DNA from: Streptomyces sp. KL109B
Lineage (GTDB): Bacteria > Actinomycetota > Actinomycetes > Streptomycetales > Streptomycetaceae
Length of the DNA: 64,000 bases
Assembly: GCF_030766935.1 (NCBI RefSeq)
Contig: NZ_JASERL010000007.1
Coordinates: 310,001-374,000, forward strand
Reading direction: 5' to 3'
The position numbers and the translations under genes are program-made. Positions 41,375 to 51,300 of the stretch are shown here, in pieces (within the stretch, counting starts at the first letter, position 1; each line of letters begins with the position of its first letter). A model generated the notes under the pieces. That model had not been told where the DNA came from. It searched no databases and saw nothing but the letters and a program-made list of their open reading frames with translations.

Positions 41375-44300
41375 TCAAGTGGGTGGGACGGGCGTCTCAT
41401 GATGTGAGCGGAGCGCGGGAACGCCCGCGAACACCGGCTCGGCGGGCCCGGTCGGCACCGGGTAATCCCCCGAGGCCAGCGCACGGCGCAGCCGGTACTC
41501 GTCCAGCGGCCCGGAGAACGCCATGCCCTGCCCGTGCGTGCACCCCATCGCGCGCAGCGCGGCGACCTGCTCGGGCAGGTCGACGCCGTCCGCCACGGAG
41601 TTGAGCCCGAGGTCGCCGGCGATCCGCAGCAGACCGCTGGTGATCTTGTGCAGGCGCGCGGACTCCACGACGCCCTCGACCAGCGAGCGGTCCAGCTTCA
41701 GTACGTCGACGGGGAGGCGGCGCAGCGCGGTGATGGCCGCGTAGCCGCTGCCGAAGCCGTCGAGGGCGATCCGGACGCCGAGCCGCCGCAGCCCCGTCAG
41801 GCGCCGCTCCAGCTCGTCGAGCGGGACTCTGGGGTCGCTGTCCGCCAGCTCGATGATGAGCGCGCCGGACGGCAGCCCGTGCCGGGTCAGGAGCGCCTCT
41901 ATCGAGCCGAGCGGCATGGCCCGGTCAAGGAGTCGACGCGCGCTGATCCGCACGGAGACCGGCGTGGCATGCCCGCTGTGCCCGCGCTCGGCGGCCTGCT
42001 CGACGGCCTCCTCCAGCATCCAGCGGCCGAGCTCGGCGGTGCGCTCGCTGTCGTCGGCCACCCGCAGGAACTCGGCGGGCGTGAACAGAATCCCTTGCGC
42101 GCTTCGCCATCTCGCCTGCGCGGCGACCGCCGTGATCCGGCCGTCGTCGAGCGAGACGACGGGCTGGTGGAGCAGCGCGAACTCGCCCTCGTGCAGCGCC
42201 GATCGCAGCCTGGTCGCCAGCTCCGCCTTCCGTACGACATCGGCCTGCATCTGCGGCGCGTACAGCTCGACGCGCCCCTTGCCCGCCGCCTTCGCCCGGT
42301 ACATCGCGAGGTCGGCATTGCGCAGCAGTTCGCCCGCCGTGATGTCCGGCTCGGCGAAGGCGACGCCGATGGAGGCGGCGACCCGCACATTGTCGTGCCC
42401 GTCGATCGTGTAGGGCTGCGACAGGGTGATTCTGAGCCGGTCGGCCAGCTCGTAGATCTGCTGTTCTCTGGCGGTGTGGTCGCGCCCTCCGTCGCCGACG
42501 ATCAGTGCCGCGAACTCGTCACCGCCGAGACGAGCCGCGGTGTCTGAGGCACGTACGGAGTCGGCCAGCCTTCTCGCCGCCTGCACGAGCAGTTCGTCGC
42601 CCGCCTGGTGGCCGATCGTGTCGTTGACCTGTTTGAAGCCGTCGAGGTCGATGAAGAGCACGGCGGTGCCCAGATCGCTGGCCCGCCGTCCGGCGAGGGC
42701 CTGTCCGACCCGCTTGGTGAACAGTGATCTGTTGGGCAGGTCGGTCAGCGGGTCGTGCTCGGCGTTGTGCTGCAACTGGGCCTGGAGGCGCACCCGTTCG
42801 GTCACGTCTCTGCTGTTGAGGATCAGACCGCCGTGGTGGCGGTTGATCGTCGACTCCACGTTCAACCAGGCTCCGGTGCCGGACCGGAAGCGGCATTCGA
42901 TGCGCGTAGTGGGCTCCTCGACCTGGCTCGCGGCGAGGAATCTGCGCACCTCGTGCATGACCCGCCCGAGGTCCTCGGGGTGGATGATCGAGGCGAGCTC
43001 GGAGCCGACCAGCTCCTCCGCGTCCCGCCCGTAGACGCCCGCGGCGGCCGGGCTGACGTATCTCAGCGTCCCGTTCGGCGCGGCGATCATGATGACGTCG
43101 CTCGACCCCTGGACCAGGGAGCGGAAGTGGTTCTCCTTCTGCGCCAGTTCCTGGGTGAGCGTGATGTTGTCGAGCAGCATGATGCCCTGGCGCATGACGA
43201 GCGCGAGGACGACGGTGCAGGCCGTGAAGAGCACGACCCGGTCCACCCGGTGCCCGTTCAGCACGTTGTAGAGAATGCCCAACGTGCAGACCGCGGCGGC
43301 CAGATACGGGGTGAGCGCCGCGAGCGAACCGGAGATCGGGCGCGTGTAGCTGACCTGGTAACGGCCGCCGGGCCCGAGCGAGCGGTCCTCCTCCGCCCCG
43401 CCGCGCCGCGCGCCCACCCACGGCGCGTACGCGAGCAGCAGCGAACCGGCGAACCAGCCGGCATCGAGGATCTCGCCCGAGCGGTAACTGGCGTGCAGCA
43501 GCGGCGAGGTGAACAGGGCGTCGCACATCACAGTGAGGGCGAGTGCCCCGATCGCGGTGTTCACCGCCGTGCGGCTGCCGGGCGAGCGGCGGAAGTGCAG
43601 CGCGAGCACCATGCTGACTAAAGCGATGTCGAGCAGGGGGTACGCGAGGGAGAGCGCGGTGCGGGTGACGCTCTGGCCGTCGTACTCGGCGGTGTGCGCG
43701 AGGGCGAGGCTCCAGGAGAGGGTGACCAGGGACCCGGCGATCAGCCACGCGTCCAGCGCGAGGCAGATCCAGCCGGCCTTGGTCACGGGCCGCTTGGCGA
43801 GCACGAGCAGGCCGATGATGGCGGGCGGCGCGAAGCAGAGGAAGAAGAGGTCGGCGAGGCTCGGCGTCGGCACCGGGGCGCGCAGCACGACCTCGTACCA
43901 GCCCCACACGCCGTTGCCGAAGCTGGCCATGAGCGAGGAGAACGCGAACAGGAGCCAGGCGGGTCGAAAGCGGCTGCGGCTGCTGCGCGCGTACACGAAG
44001 TTCGAAACGGCGGCGATCGCCGCCGCGAGGCTCAGGCCGAAGTCGCCCATGATCAGGGCGAGTCGGTCGGATCCCCAGCCGACCGCGGATCCCGTGGCGT
44101 ACCCGGCGCAGAGCAGGGCCAGGATCAACTGGGCCCCCGTGCCGCCGCGCTGCGGCGCGCGGGCAGGCGCGGGGGCCTGGCCGCCGGAGTACATCGAGGT
44201 TCCCAGCGCTGTCGTCGGCGTGGGGTGCGTGCTCACCGGGCCGCCTCGGTCCGTCGGGGGGCTCCCGCGTCCCGCCCCCGCCGTCCCGTCTGCGGAGTCC

Positions 44301-44434
44301 TTCTGCGGCCCGCTCGCTGGCCCGTTCGGTGCGGAAGCACCCTGCGGCAGCCCGGACTTCGGCCGCGCGTCGATGCGCGGGTCACCGCACAGGACCGCCG
44401 TCGGCGGCCCCGCCGCGTCGGATCGTTCGCCCAT
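41375..44434 (-). CDS. cdgC: Membrane-bound GGDEF/EAL protein with PAS domain (CdgC-like)
   Basis: A 1019-residue cyclic-di-GMP enzyme. Order: proline-rich N-terminus, about eight to ten membrane helices (about 100-400), PAS domain (FRSLVQGSSDVIMIAAPNGT), GGDEF domain with intact RLGGDEFAAL at residues 637-641, and an EAL domain. The EAL site is degraded: the EAL motif reads AAQ near residue 771, and the DDFG metal motif reads DGFG. I infer diguanylate cyclase activity without phosphodiesterase activity. Codon 272 (43621-43619) is TTA, so translation should depend on bldA. GTG 44236 is an alternative start with GAGG upstream. The name rests on resemblance and gene order from memory. Confidence 0.8.
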   Translation of the reverse strand: MGERSDAAGPPTAVLCGDPRIDARPKSGLPQGASAPNGPASGPQKDSADGTAGAGRGSPPTDRGGPVSTHPTPTTALGTSMYSGGQAPAPARAPQRGGTGAQLILALLCAGYATGSAVGWGSDRLALIMGDFGLSLAAAIAAVSNFVYARSSRSRFRPAWLLFAFSSLMASFGNGVWGWYEVVLRAPVPTPSLADLFFLCFAPPAIIGLLVLAKRPVTKAGWICLALDAWLIAGSLVTLSWSLALAHTAEYDGQSVTRTALSLAYPLLDIALVSMVLALHFRRSPGSRTAVNTAIGALALTVMCDALFTSPLLHASYRSGEILDAGWFAGSLLLAYAPWVGARRGGAEEDRSLGPGGRYQVSYTRPISGSLAALTPYLAAAVCTLGILYNVLNGHRVDRVVLFTACTVVLALVMRQGIMLLDNITLTQELAQKENHFRSLVQGSSDVIMIAAPNGTLRYVSPAAAGVYGRDAEELVGSELASIIHPEDLGRVMHEVRRFLAASQVEEPTTRIECRFRSGTGAWLNVESTINRHHGGLILNSRDVTERVRLQAQLQHNAEHDPLTDLPNRSLFTKRVGQALAGRRASDLGTAVLFIDLDGFKQVNDTIGHQAGDELLVQAARRLADSVRASDTAARLGGDEFAALIVGDGGRDHTAREQQIYELADRLRITLSQPYTIDGHDNVRVAASIGVAFAEPDITAGELLRNADLAMYRAKAAGKGRVELYAPQMQADVVRKAELATRLRSALHEGEFALLHQPVVSLDDGRITAVAAQARWRSAQGILFTPAEFLRVADDSERTAELGRWMLEEAVEQAAERGHSGHATPVSVRISARRLLDRAMPLGSIEALLTRHGLPSGALIIELADSDPRVPLDELERRLTGLRRLGVRIALDGFGSGYAAITALRRLPVDVLKLDRSLVEGVVESARLHKITSGLLRIAGDLGLNSVADGVDLPEQVAALRAMGCTHGQGMAFSGPLDEYRLRRALASGDYPVPTGPAEPVFAGVPALRSHHETPVPPT

Positions 44435-44688
44435 AGGCCGTGCATCGCCCGTCGCCCCCCTCGCAGTCCGTCACTCGTCCCCGGCGCCGTGTGCCGACGC
44501 TTCCCCAGTCGGGACGATACACCAGTCTCGTCACTCAGGGACATAGTTCCTCTACTCTCCGTGACGACCAGGCACGATGCGGGCGCGAAGCGGGCACGGG
44601 GTGCATTCGGACGGGCGCACAGCGTGCCCGAAGAACCCCGCGCGACCGTACGGGAGTTGCCCGTGGGGCGTGTGTGGTTTTCGGGGTC

Positions 44689-44727
44689 CGGGGGTCAGTC
44701 GATGGTTCCGGGGGTCAGTCGATGGTG
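44689..44727. repeat. Tandem duplication at the 3' end of the hydroxyacid dehydrogenase gene
   Basis: CCGGGGGTCAGTCGATGGT occurs twice in a row (first copy ending about 44707, second about 44726). It duplicates the last codons and stop of the minus-strand gene. Confidence 0.6.
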
Positions 44728-45653
44728 AGGACGACGTTCTCGAGCGGTTCCCCGGCGGCGAACCGCGTGACCTGAGCGGCGAGGAGGCGCTTGGCGCGCG
44801 GCATGAAGGCGGATGTGGGGCCGCCCACGTGCGGCGAGATCAGCACCCCCGGAGCCTGCCACAACGGGTGCTCCTGGGGCAGCGGTTCGGGGTCGGTGAC
44901 GTCGAGGGCGGCGGTGATGCGGCCGGTCTCGAGTTCCGCGAGGAGCGCCTTGGTGTCGACGACGGGGCCGCGGCCGACGTTCACGAGCAGCGCGCCGTCC
45001 TTGAGGCGGGCGAGGAACTCGGCGTTCACGAGGCCGCGGGTGTCCTCGGTGAGCGGGGTCACCATGATGACGACGTCGGCCTGGGGCAGCAGCTGAGGCA
45101 GCTCGGTGAGCGGGTGCACGGGGCCGCGCTCCGTTGTACGGGCGGAGCGCGCGACGCGGCTCACCCGCGCGACCTCGAACGGAGTGAGCCGGTCCTCGAC
45201 GGCCGAGCCGATGGCGCCGTACCCCACGATGAGCACGTGCTTGTCGGCGAGCGCGGGCCGGAACCCGCCGCGCCACTCGCCGCGGTCCTGCCCGCGCACG
45301 AAGTCCGGGATGCCGCGCAGGGAGGCGAGGATCAGGGTGAGCGCGAGCTCGGCGGTGCTGGCGTCGTGCACCCCGCGCGCATTGCACAACTGGACGCCCG
45401 GGCGCAGGTACTTCAGGCCGCCCTGTACGTGGTCGACGCCCGCGGAGAGCGTCTGTACGGCGCGTACGGACGTCATCTCGGGCATCGGCCGCACGCCGAC
45501 ACCCGGGGGCTTCATGTAGGGGACTACGTAGTACGCGCACTCGGCGGGGTCCGCCGGGAAGTCGGGTTCGCCGTTCCAGTAGCGGTAGTTGAGCCCCTCG
45601 GGAAGGCCCGGGATCTCGTCGGCACGGAACGGCAGCCACACATCGTCAGTCAT
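44715..45653 (-). CDS. D-isomer-specific 2-hydroxyacid dehydrogenase
   Basis: A 312-residue NAD(P)-dependent oxidoreductase. It has the dinucleotide loop VLIVGYGAIGSAVEDRL, catalytic Arg in VNVGRGPVVDTKALL, Glu in VTDPEPLPQEHPLW and His in ISPHVGGPTSAF. Family members reduce 2-oxo acids such as glyoxylate, hydroxypyruvate or phenylpyruvate; the substrate cannot be fixed. ATG 45653 has no good ribosome-binding site, suggesting a leaderless message. It is divergent from the aldo/keto reductase gene. Confidence 0.88.
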   Translation of the reverse strand: MTDDVWLPFRADEIPGLPEGLNYRYWNGEPDFPADPAECAYYVVPYMKPPGVGVRPMPEMTSVRAVQTLSAGVDHVQGGLKYLRPGVQLCNARGVHDASTAELALTLILASLRGIPDFVRGQDRGEWRGGFRPALADKHVLIVGYGAIGSAVEDRLTPFEVARVSRVARSARTTERGPVHPLTELPQLLPQADVVIMVTPLTEDTRGLVNAEFLARLKDGALLVNVGRGPVVDTKALLAELETGRITAALDVTDPEPLPQEHPLWQAPGVLISPHVGGPTSAFMPRAKRLLAAQVTRFAAGEPLENVVLTID

Positions 45654-45737
45654 GGTCAGGAGGCTATGTCAGCCGAGTGAAGGTGCAGAGGTTAGGTTGG
45701 GGACCTCGTCAGGAGGGGCCAGGGAGGGTCACGGCCG

Positions 45738-46751
45738 GTGAAGCAAGGTGGTGCGCGCAAGGCGCTCGGTGCCGCGGGGCTCGACGTGGGCGCCGTAGGT
45801 CTCGGATGCATGCCGATGAGCTGGGCGTACACCGGCTCCCGGCAGCGCGGCGAGGAGTCCCTGCGTACCGTGCACGCCGCCCTGGACCAGGGGTGCGGCC
45901 TCGTGGACACCGCGGACATGTACGGGCCGTTCACCAATGAGCTGTTGCTCGGCCGGGTGCTCAAGGAGCGGCGGGCGGACGCGTTCGTGTCGACGAAGGT
46001 GGGGCTGCTCGTCGGCGAGCAGCACATCGTCGCCAACGGCCGCCCCGGCTATGTGAAGCGGGCCTGTGACGCCTCGCTGCGGCGCCTGCAGACCGACGTC
46101 ATCGACCTGTACCAACTGCACCGCGCGGACCCCGAGGTGCCCGTCGAGGAGACGTGGGGCGCGATGGCGGAGCTGGTGAGCGCGGGCAAGGTGCGCTCGC
46201 TGGGGTTCTGCGCGGTGGGCGCGCGGGCCTCGCGGCGCGGTGGGCGGGCGGCGATGCACGCCGGAACGATTCGCCAGTTGGAGCGGGTGCAGCAGGTGTT
46301 CCCGGTGAGCGCGGTCATGGCCGAGCTGTCGGTGTGGTCGCCGGAGGCGCTCGGGGCGCTGCTGCCGTGGTGCGCGGCGCGCGGCGTCGGGTTCCTCGCC
46401 GCGATGCCGCTCGGCAGTGGCTTCCTGACCGGCACGCTCACCCCCGGCGGGGGCTTCGAACCGGACGACGTACGGGCCCGCCACCCCCGCTTCACCGCCG
46501 ACATGATGGCCGCGAACCAGCCGATCGTGGCGGGCCTGCGCCGGATCGCCGCGCGGCACGGCGAGCACGTCACTCCGGCCCAGGTGGCGCTCGCCTGGGT
46601 GGCGGCGCAGGGCGGGAACGTGGTGCCGGTGCCGGGCGCCAAGCGGGAGCGCTGGGCGCTGGAGAACGCGGCGTCGGCCGAACTGGCGCTCACGCCCGAG
46701 GACTTGGCGGAGATCGCGGGGCTTCCGGCGGCGCAGGGATCGTGGGACTGA
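45738..46751 (+). CDS. Aldo/keto reductase
   Basis: A 337-residue barrel oxidoreductase with the catalytic tetrad visible: Asp and Tyr in VDTADMYGP, Lys in FVSTKVG and His in YQLHRADP. MPMSWAYTG near the start and PVPGAKRERWALENAAS at the end place it with the YghZ/PdxI-like general reductases. An insert (GARASRRGGRAAMHAG, about residues 160-175) is strain-like and absent in close family patterns I know. GTG 45738 is preceded by GGAGGG. Confidence 0.88.
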   Translation: MKQGGARKALGAAGLDVGAVGLGCMPMSWAYTGSRQRGEESLRTVHAALDQGCGLVDTADMYGPFTNELLLGRVLKERRADAFVSTKVGLLVGEQHIVANGRPGYVKRACDASLRRLQTDVIDLYQLHRADPEVPVEETWGAMAELVSAGKVRSLGFCAVGARASRRGGRAAMHAGTIRQLERVQQVFPVSAVMAELSVWSPEALGALLPWCAARGVGFLAAMPLGSGFLTGTLTPGGGFEPDDVRARHPRFTADMMAANQPIVAGLRRIAARHGEHVTPAQVALAWVAAQGGNVVPVPGAKRERWALENAASAELALTPEDLAEIAGLPAAQGSWD

Positions 46752-46788
46752 GCGGCCGGGCGCGGGGATTCGGGAACCCGAGCGGCGC

Positions 46789-46826
46789 GAGCGGTGTTTG
46801 AACTGTAGAGCGGTGTGTGAACGGCA
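46789..46826. repeat. 19-bp tandem direct repeat upstream of the sugar dehydrogenase gene
   Basis: GAGCGGTGTTTGAACTGTA (46789-46807) is followed directly by GAGCGGTGTGTGAACGGCA (46808-46826). It sits in the short promoter region before the GTG at 46854 and could bind a regulator. Confidence 0.5.
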
Positions 46827-46853
46827 GAGCTTCGCGTCGAAGGGATTCTGATC

Positions 46854-48023
46854 GTGCAAAGTCCAGCTGTGCGGCCCGCGTTGGCTCTCGCCGCCTGTGC
46901 CGCGCTCCTCCTCACGGCCGGCTGCTCCTCCGGTGACGACTCCCCGGAGCCGAACAAGGACGAGACGTCCGCGCCGAGTGCGAGCGGGTCGAAGGGCTCC
47001 TCTTCCCCGAAGGGGGACGTACCGGCGGCGAAGGGCTCGGTGCGCGTCGAGCGGACCGTCACGAAGGGCCTCAAGTCGCCCTGGGGGCTCGCCCCGCTGC
47101 CCGGCGGCGACCTGCTCGTCTCCTCCCGCGACGAGGGGACGGTCACCCGCGTCGACACGAAGACCGGGAAGAAGACCGTGCTCGGCGAAGTGCCCGGGGT
47201 GGCGCCGGGTGGCGAGGGCGGGCTCCTCGGCCTCGCGCTCTCCCCCGACTACGCCTCCGACCACATGGTCTACGCGTACTTCACGACGGAGTCGGACAAC
47301 CGCGTCGCGCGGATGGGATACGACGAGAAGAAGCCTTCCGGTGAGCAGTTGGGCGCCCCGGACACCGTCTTCCGCGGCATCCCCAAGGGCACGAACCACA
47401 ACGGCGGGCGCATCGCGTTCGGCCCCGACGGGCTGCTCTACGTAGGCACGGGCGAGACGTACAAGACGGAGCTGGCGCAGGACAAGAGCTCGCCGGGCGG
47501 CAAGATCCTGCGGCTCACCCCGGACGGCGATCCGGCGCCGGGCAACCCCTTCGACGACTCCCCCGTGTACTCGTACGGGCACCGCAATGTGCAGGGGCTC
47601 GCCTGGGACAAGGACAAGCGGCTGTGGGCCTCGGAGTTCGGGCAGGACACCTGGGACGAGCTGAACCACATCGTGGCGGGCGACAACTACGGGTGGCCGG
47701 ACGTCGAGGGCCGCGGCGACGACGACAAGTACCACAACCCCATTGCCCAGTGGCGCACTTCGGAGGCATCGCCCAGCGGGATCGCGTACGCGAAGGGGTC
47801 GATCTGGATGGCCGGGCTGCGCGGCGAGCGGCTGTGGCGGATCCCGCTCGACGGCGCGAAGGCGGCACACGACCCACAGGCGTTCCTGGAGGGGAAGTAC
47901 GGGCGGCTTCGTACGGTGGTTCCGGCGGGCGGCGACAAGTTGTGGCTGATGACGAGCGAGACGGACACGCGCGGGACGCCGGAGAAGGGGGACGACCGGA
48001 TCCTGGAGCTGCGGGTCGGCTGA
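46854..48023 (+). CDS. Lipoprotein of the PQQ-dependent sugar/aldose dehydrogenase family
   Basis: A 389-residue exported protein with lipobox LLTAGC (Cys about residue 24), a Ser/Pro/Lys-rich spacer (about 25-60), and a six-bladed propeller of the soluble glucose/sorbosone dehydrogenase type: SPWGLAPLPGGDLLVSSRDE, GEGGLLGLALSPDY, GTNHNGGRIAFGPDGLLYVG, YSYGHRNVQGLAWD, EFGQDTWDELNHI. Family members oxidise aldoses with pyrroloquinoline quinone or bind sugars. AAGGGA stands 9 bases before GTG 46854. Confidence 0.88.
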   Translation: MQSPAVRPALALAACAALLLTAGCSSGDDSPEPNKDETSAPSASGSKGSSSPKGDVPAAKGSVRVERTVTKGLKSPWGLAPLPGGDLLVSSRDEGTVTRVDTKTGKKTVLGEVPGVAPGGEGGLLGLALSPDYASDHMVYAYFTTESDNRVARMGYDEKKPSGEQLGAPDTVFRGIPKGTNHNGGRIAFGPDGLLYVGTGETYKTELAQDKSSPGGKILRLTPDGDPAPGNPFDDSPVYSYGHRNVQGLAWDKDKRLWASEFGQDTWDELNHIVAGDNYGWPDVEGRGDDDKYHNPIAQWRTSEASPSGIAYAKGSIWMAGLRGERLWRIPLDGAKAAHDPQAFLEGKYGRLRTVVPAGGDKLWLMTSETDTRGTPEKGDDRILELRVG

Positions 48024-48061
48024 GGCCTCCGGCCGGGGCCGGTCCACCGGGGTTACGGACT

Positions 48062-48109
48062 CGGGGCTCTGCCCCGGACCCCGCTGCTCAATCGCCGCAG
48101 AGGCCTGAA
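48062..48109 (+). repeat. Dispersed Streptomyces intergenic repeat, forward copy
   Basis: CGGGGCTCTGCCCCGGACCC continues CGCTGCTCAATCGCCGCAGA and then GGCCTGAA. It fills the gap between two convergent genes. Confidence 0.75.
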
Positions 48110-48119
48110 TGGCGGCGAC

Positions 48120-48308
48120 TCAGTCGTCGTCGGCAGCGGTTGGAGGGGGCTGGGGTGGGCGTACGACGACCTTGCCCGACGTGAGGTCTATCGGGCCGCG
48201 GCCCGGGTCGCCGTCGTTCAGGTCGACGCGGGTCAGTTCCAGGCGCTTGCGCTCGTCGTTGGTGTGCTTGCGGCCGGGCGCGAACAGTTCCTCGAACATG
48301 TTGAACAC
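48120..48308 (-). CDS. Small conserved protein, DUF6191-like
   Basis: A 62-residue protein, MFNMFEELFAPGRKHTNDER then KRLELTRVDLNDGDPGRGPI, ending in a Pro/Asp-rich tail. AGGAGG lies 4 bases before GTG 48308. I recall this short conserved actinobacterial family as DUF6191; its role is unknown. It follows the second LAL gene on the same strand after about 40 bases and may be co-transcribed. Confidence 0.7.
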   Translation of the reverse strand: MFNMFEELFAPGRKHTNDERKRLELTRVDLNDGDPGRGPIDLTSGKVVVRPPQPPPTAADDD

Positions 48309-48347
48309 GGCGCCTCCTGGTGGCGTGGCCCGACCGGGCCCTCCCCC

Positions 48348-51300
48348 TCAGCGTACGGGAGCCCTCCCCGCCGGGAGCAGGTGCAGGCGGTGGGCCAGGG
48401 CGGCCGCCTCGCCGCGGCCCGCGACGCCCAGCTTCCCGAGGATGTTCGAGACGTGGACGCTGGCCGTCTTGGGCGAGATGAACAGCTCCTCGGCTATCTG
48501 ACGGTTGCTGCGGCCCGCCGCGACCAGGGCCAGCACGTCCCGCTCGCGGCTGGTGAGGCCGAACTCCTCGGCGGGGTCGGCCGGAACCCGTTCGTCGGTC
48601 TCGGTGTCGTGGTGCAGGCTGAGCCGGGCGCGGCGGGCCAGCAGGGCGACGGACTCGGCGAGCGGGCGCGCGCCCACGTGCTCGGCGACGGCGCCGGAGA
48701 GCCGCAGGAGTTCGGTGGCGCGGTCCCGGTCGTCCTCCTCGCCCCGCGCGGCCAGGGACTCGGCGAGGCGGAGCCGGACGCGGGCCAGGTCGTAGGGGCG
48801 GTCGAGGGGTTCGAACGCGGTGACAGCGGCGGACCAGTCGTCCGGGGTGTCGCGGTCCTCCGCGCGCCGGAGCTCGGCGCGCACCCACTGCTCGTACGCC
48901 TGCCAGACCGGGACGGCGGTGGCCTGTTGCTTGGCGGCGTCCCGGATCCGGGTGAGGGCTTCGGCGCGGCCCGCGTCGGCGGCGGGCAGCCCGCGCGCGT
49001 CCGCCTCGGCCTCGGCGGCGGTGTGCAGGAGCGGCCACACGTAGCGGTGCGTGGAGGGCGGCAGCCCCGCCGCGACGAGGCGGTCGAGTTCGGCGCGGGC
49101 GTCCAGGACGCGGCCCTGGGCGGCGGCGAGCGCGAGGGCGAGGTGGGCGCGGGGCAGCGTGTACTGCGGCTGCGGGTCGTGCGCGCCGTACAGCGTGTCG
49201 GCCTCGGCGATGTGGGCGGCCGCTTCCTGGAGGGCGCCGCGGCCGAGGGCGATCATCGCGAGGACCGCGCAGCCGCCGGAGCGGGGCTTCGGGCTGAGGC
49301 CGGGGCTCCGGACCCAGCCGGCGGCCTCGACCGCCTCGTCCCAGCGGCCGAGGGAGACGAGCGACTCCGCCATGTTGGAACGGATCCAGACCAGGTTGTC
49401 CGTGAGGCCGTAGCGCCGGCCAAGGGCGATGCCCTCCTCGCAGACGCGGACGGCCTCGGCGGAGCGTCCGACGCTTTCCAGGAAGGAGGGCAGATTGACG
49501 TTGGCCGTGTTGATGCGGGCGACCAGGCCCAGTTCCGTGGCACGCGCGCGTGCCGCGTACAGCTCGCCGAAGCCCTCGTCGACGGCGCCCGCGTCCACGA
49601 GGAGGCCGCCGCGGATGAGGCGGGCGGCGAGCTCGATCTCCTCGGCGCCGACCATGCGCGCGTACTCGACCGCGCGCTCGGCCGCGGCGAGGGTTTCGGC
49701 GCCGGGGCTGTGCAGCATCCACCAGTTGGCGACGTGGGTGAGGACCTCGGCGTGCACGGCGGACGGCGGCAGGCCGCGGACGAGCTCCTGCGCCGTGGCG
49801 ATCTCGTCCCAGCCGTCGCCGCGGCCGATGTGCGGGACGATCCGGGAGCGCTGGATCCAGAACCAGGCGGCCCGCAGGGGGTCCGCCGCGCCGCGCTCCG
49901 CGGCCTCGTCCAGGAGGCGGATCGCCCGCTTGCCGATCTTCAGGGCGCGCTCCCGCTCCCCGCACAGCCGGCCCGCGGCGGCGGCCTCGGCCAGCAGGTC
50001 CACGTAGCCGAGCGGCGTGGTCGCCGGATCGCTTCCACCGGCCGGGTACGTCCCTGGGTAGTCGGCCAGGGTCAGCGCCGCGCGGATGTCCTCCGGGGCC
50101 GCGTCCCACAGCTCCATCGCCCGCTCCAGGAGCCGCAGTTGCTCGGAGTACGCGTGCCGGCGGCGGGCCTCCACGGAGGCGTCGAGGACGGCGGGCAGGG
50201 CCTTCGCCGGGTCATGGGCGTGGTACCAGTAGCTGGCCAGGCGCGTCACGCGCGCGTCGGCGGGGACCAGCGCCGGATCGGCTTCCAGGGCCTGTGCGTA
50301 GCGGCGGTTGAGGCGGGAGCGCTCGCCGGGGAGCAGGTCGTCGCTGACGGCCTCGCGGACCAGGGAGTGGCGGAAGCGGTAGCCGTCGCCGTCCGGCGAG
50401 GCGAGCAGGATGTTCGCGCCGACGGCCGCGCGCAGCGCCTCGATCAGCTCGTCCTCGCCGAGCCCGGCGACGGCGGCGAGCAGCGGGTACTCGACCGTGG
50501 AGCCGCCCTCCGCGCAGATCCGGGCGACGCGCTGGGTGGACTCGGGCAGCGATTCGACGCGTACGAGGAGGACGTCGCGCAGCGAGTCGGACAGGGCCGT
50601 GGCGCAGCCCTCGGCGGCGGCCACGGCGAGTTCCTCGACGAAGAACGCGTTGCCGTCCGAGCGCTGGAAGATGTCGTCCACGACGGCCGGTTCGGGCTCG
50701 GCGGCCATGATTCCGGCGACCTGGCGGGCCACCTCGTCCCGGCTGAGGCGGCCGAGGTCGATGCGGGTGACGGTGCGCAGCCGGTCGAGCTCGGCGAGCA
50801 GGGGGCGCAGCGGGTGGCGGCGGTGCACGTCGTCCGCGCGGTAGCTGGCGATGACGGTGAGGCGGCCGCGGCGCAGCGTACGGAACAGGTACGTGAGCAG
50901 GTGCCGGGTGGAGGCGTCGGCCCAGTGCAGGTCTTCGAGGACGACGACCACGGTGCGCTCGGCGGCGACGCGCTCCAGGAGCCGGGTGGTGAGGTCGAAG
51001 AGGCGGGCCGTGGCGCTGTCGTCGCCGCGCCCGTCGAACCCCCTGCCCTCGGGGAAAGCGCGACCCTCGGGAGCGCCCAACTCCGGGAGCAGCCGCGCCA
51101 GTTCGTCCTCGCGGCCGGCCGTCGCCTCGGCCACCTCGTCGGGCAGCTTGCGGCGCAGGGCGCGCAGGGCGGCGGAGAAGGGGGCGAACGGCAGCCCGTC
51201 GGCGCCGATCTCGACGCAGCCGCCGGTGACGACGACGGCGCCGCGCGCGCGGGCCGCCGCGCCGAACTCCTCGACGAGGCGCGTCTTGCCCACGCCCGCC

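Noticed and set aside
41374..41379. TTGACA on the minus strand before the ilvB leader peptide as a -35 box
   Set aside because: A -10 at the right distance would fall on the ribosome-binding site of the leader peptide. The ilvB promoter must lie further upstream, inside the end of the GGDEF/EAL gene.
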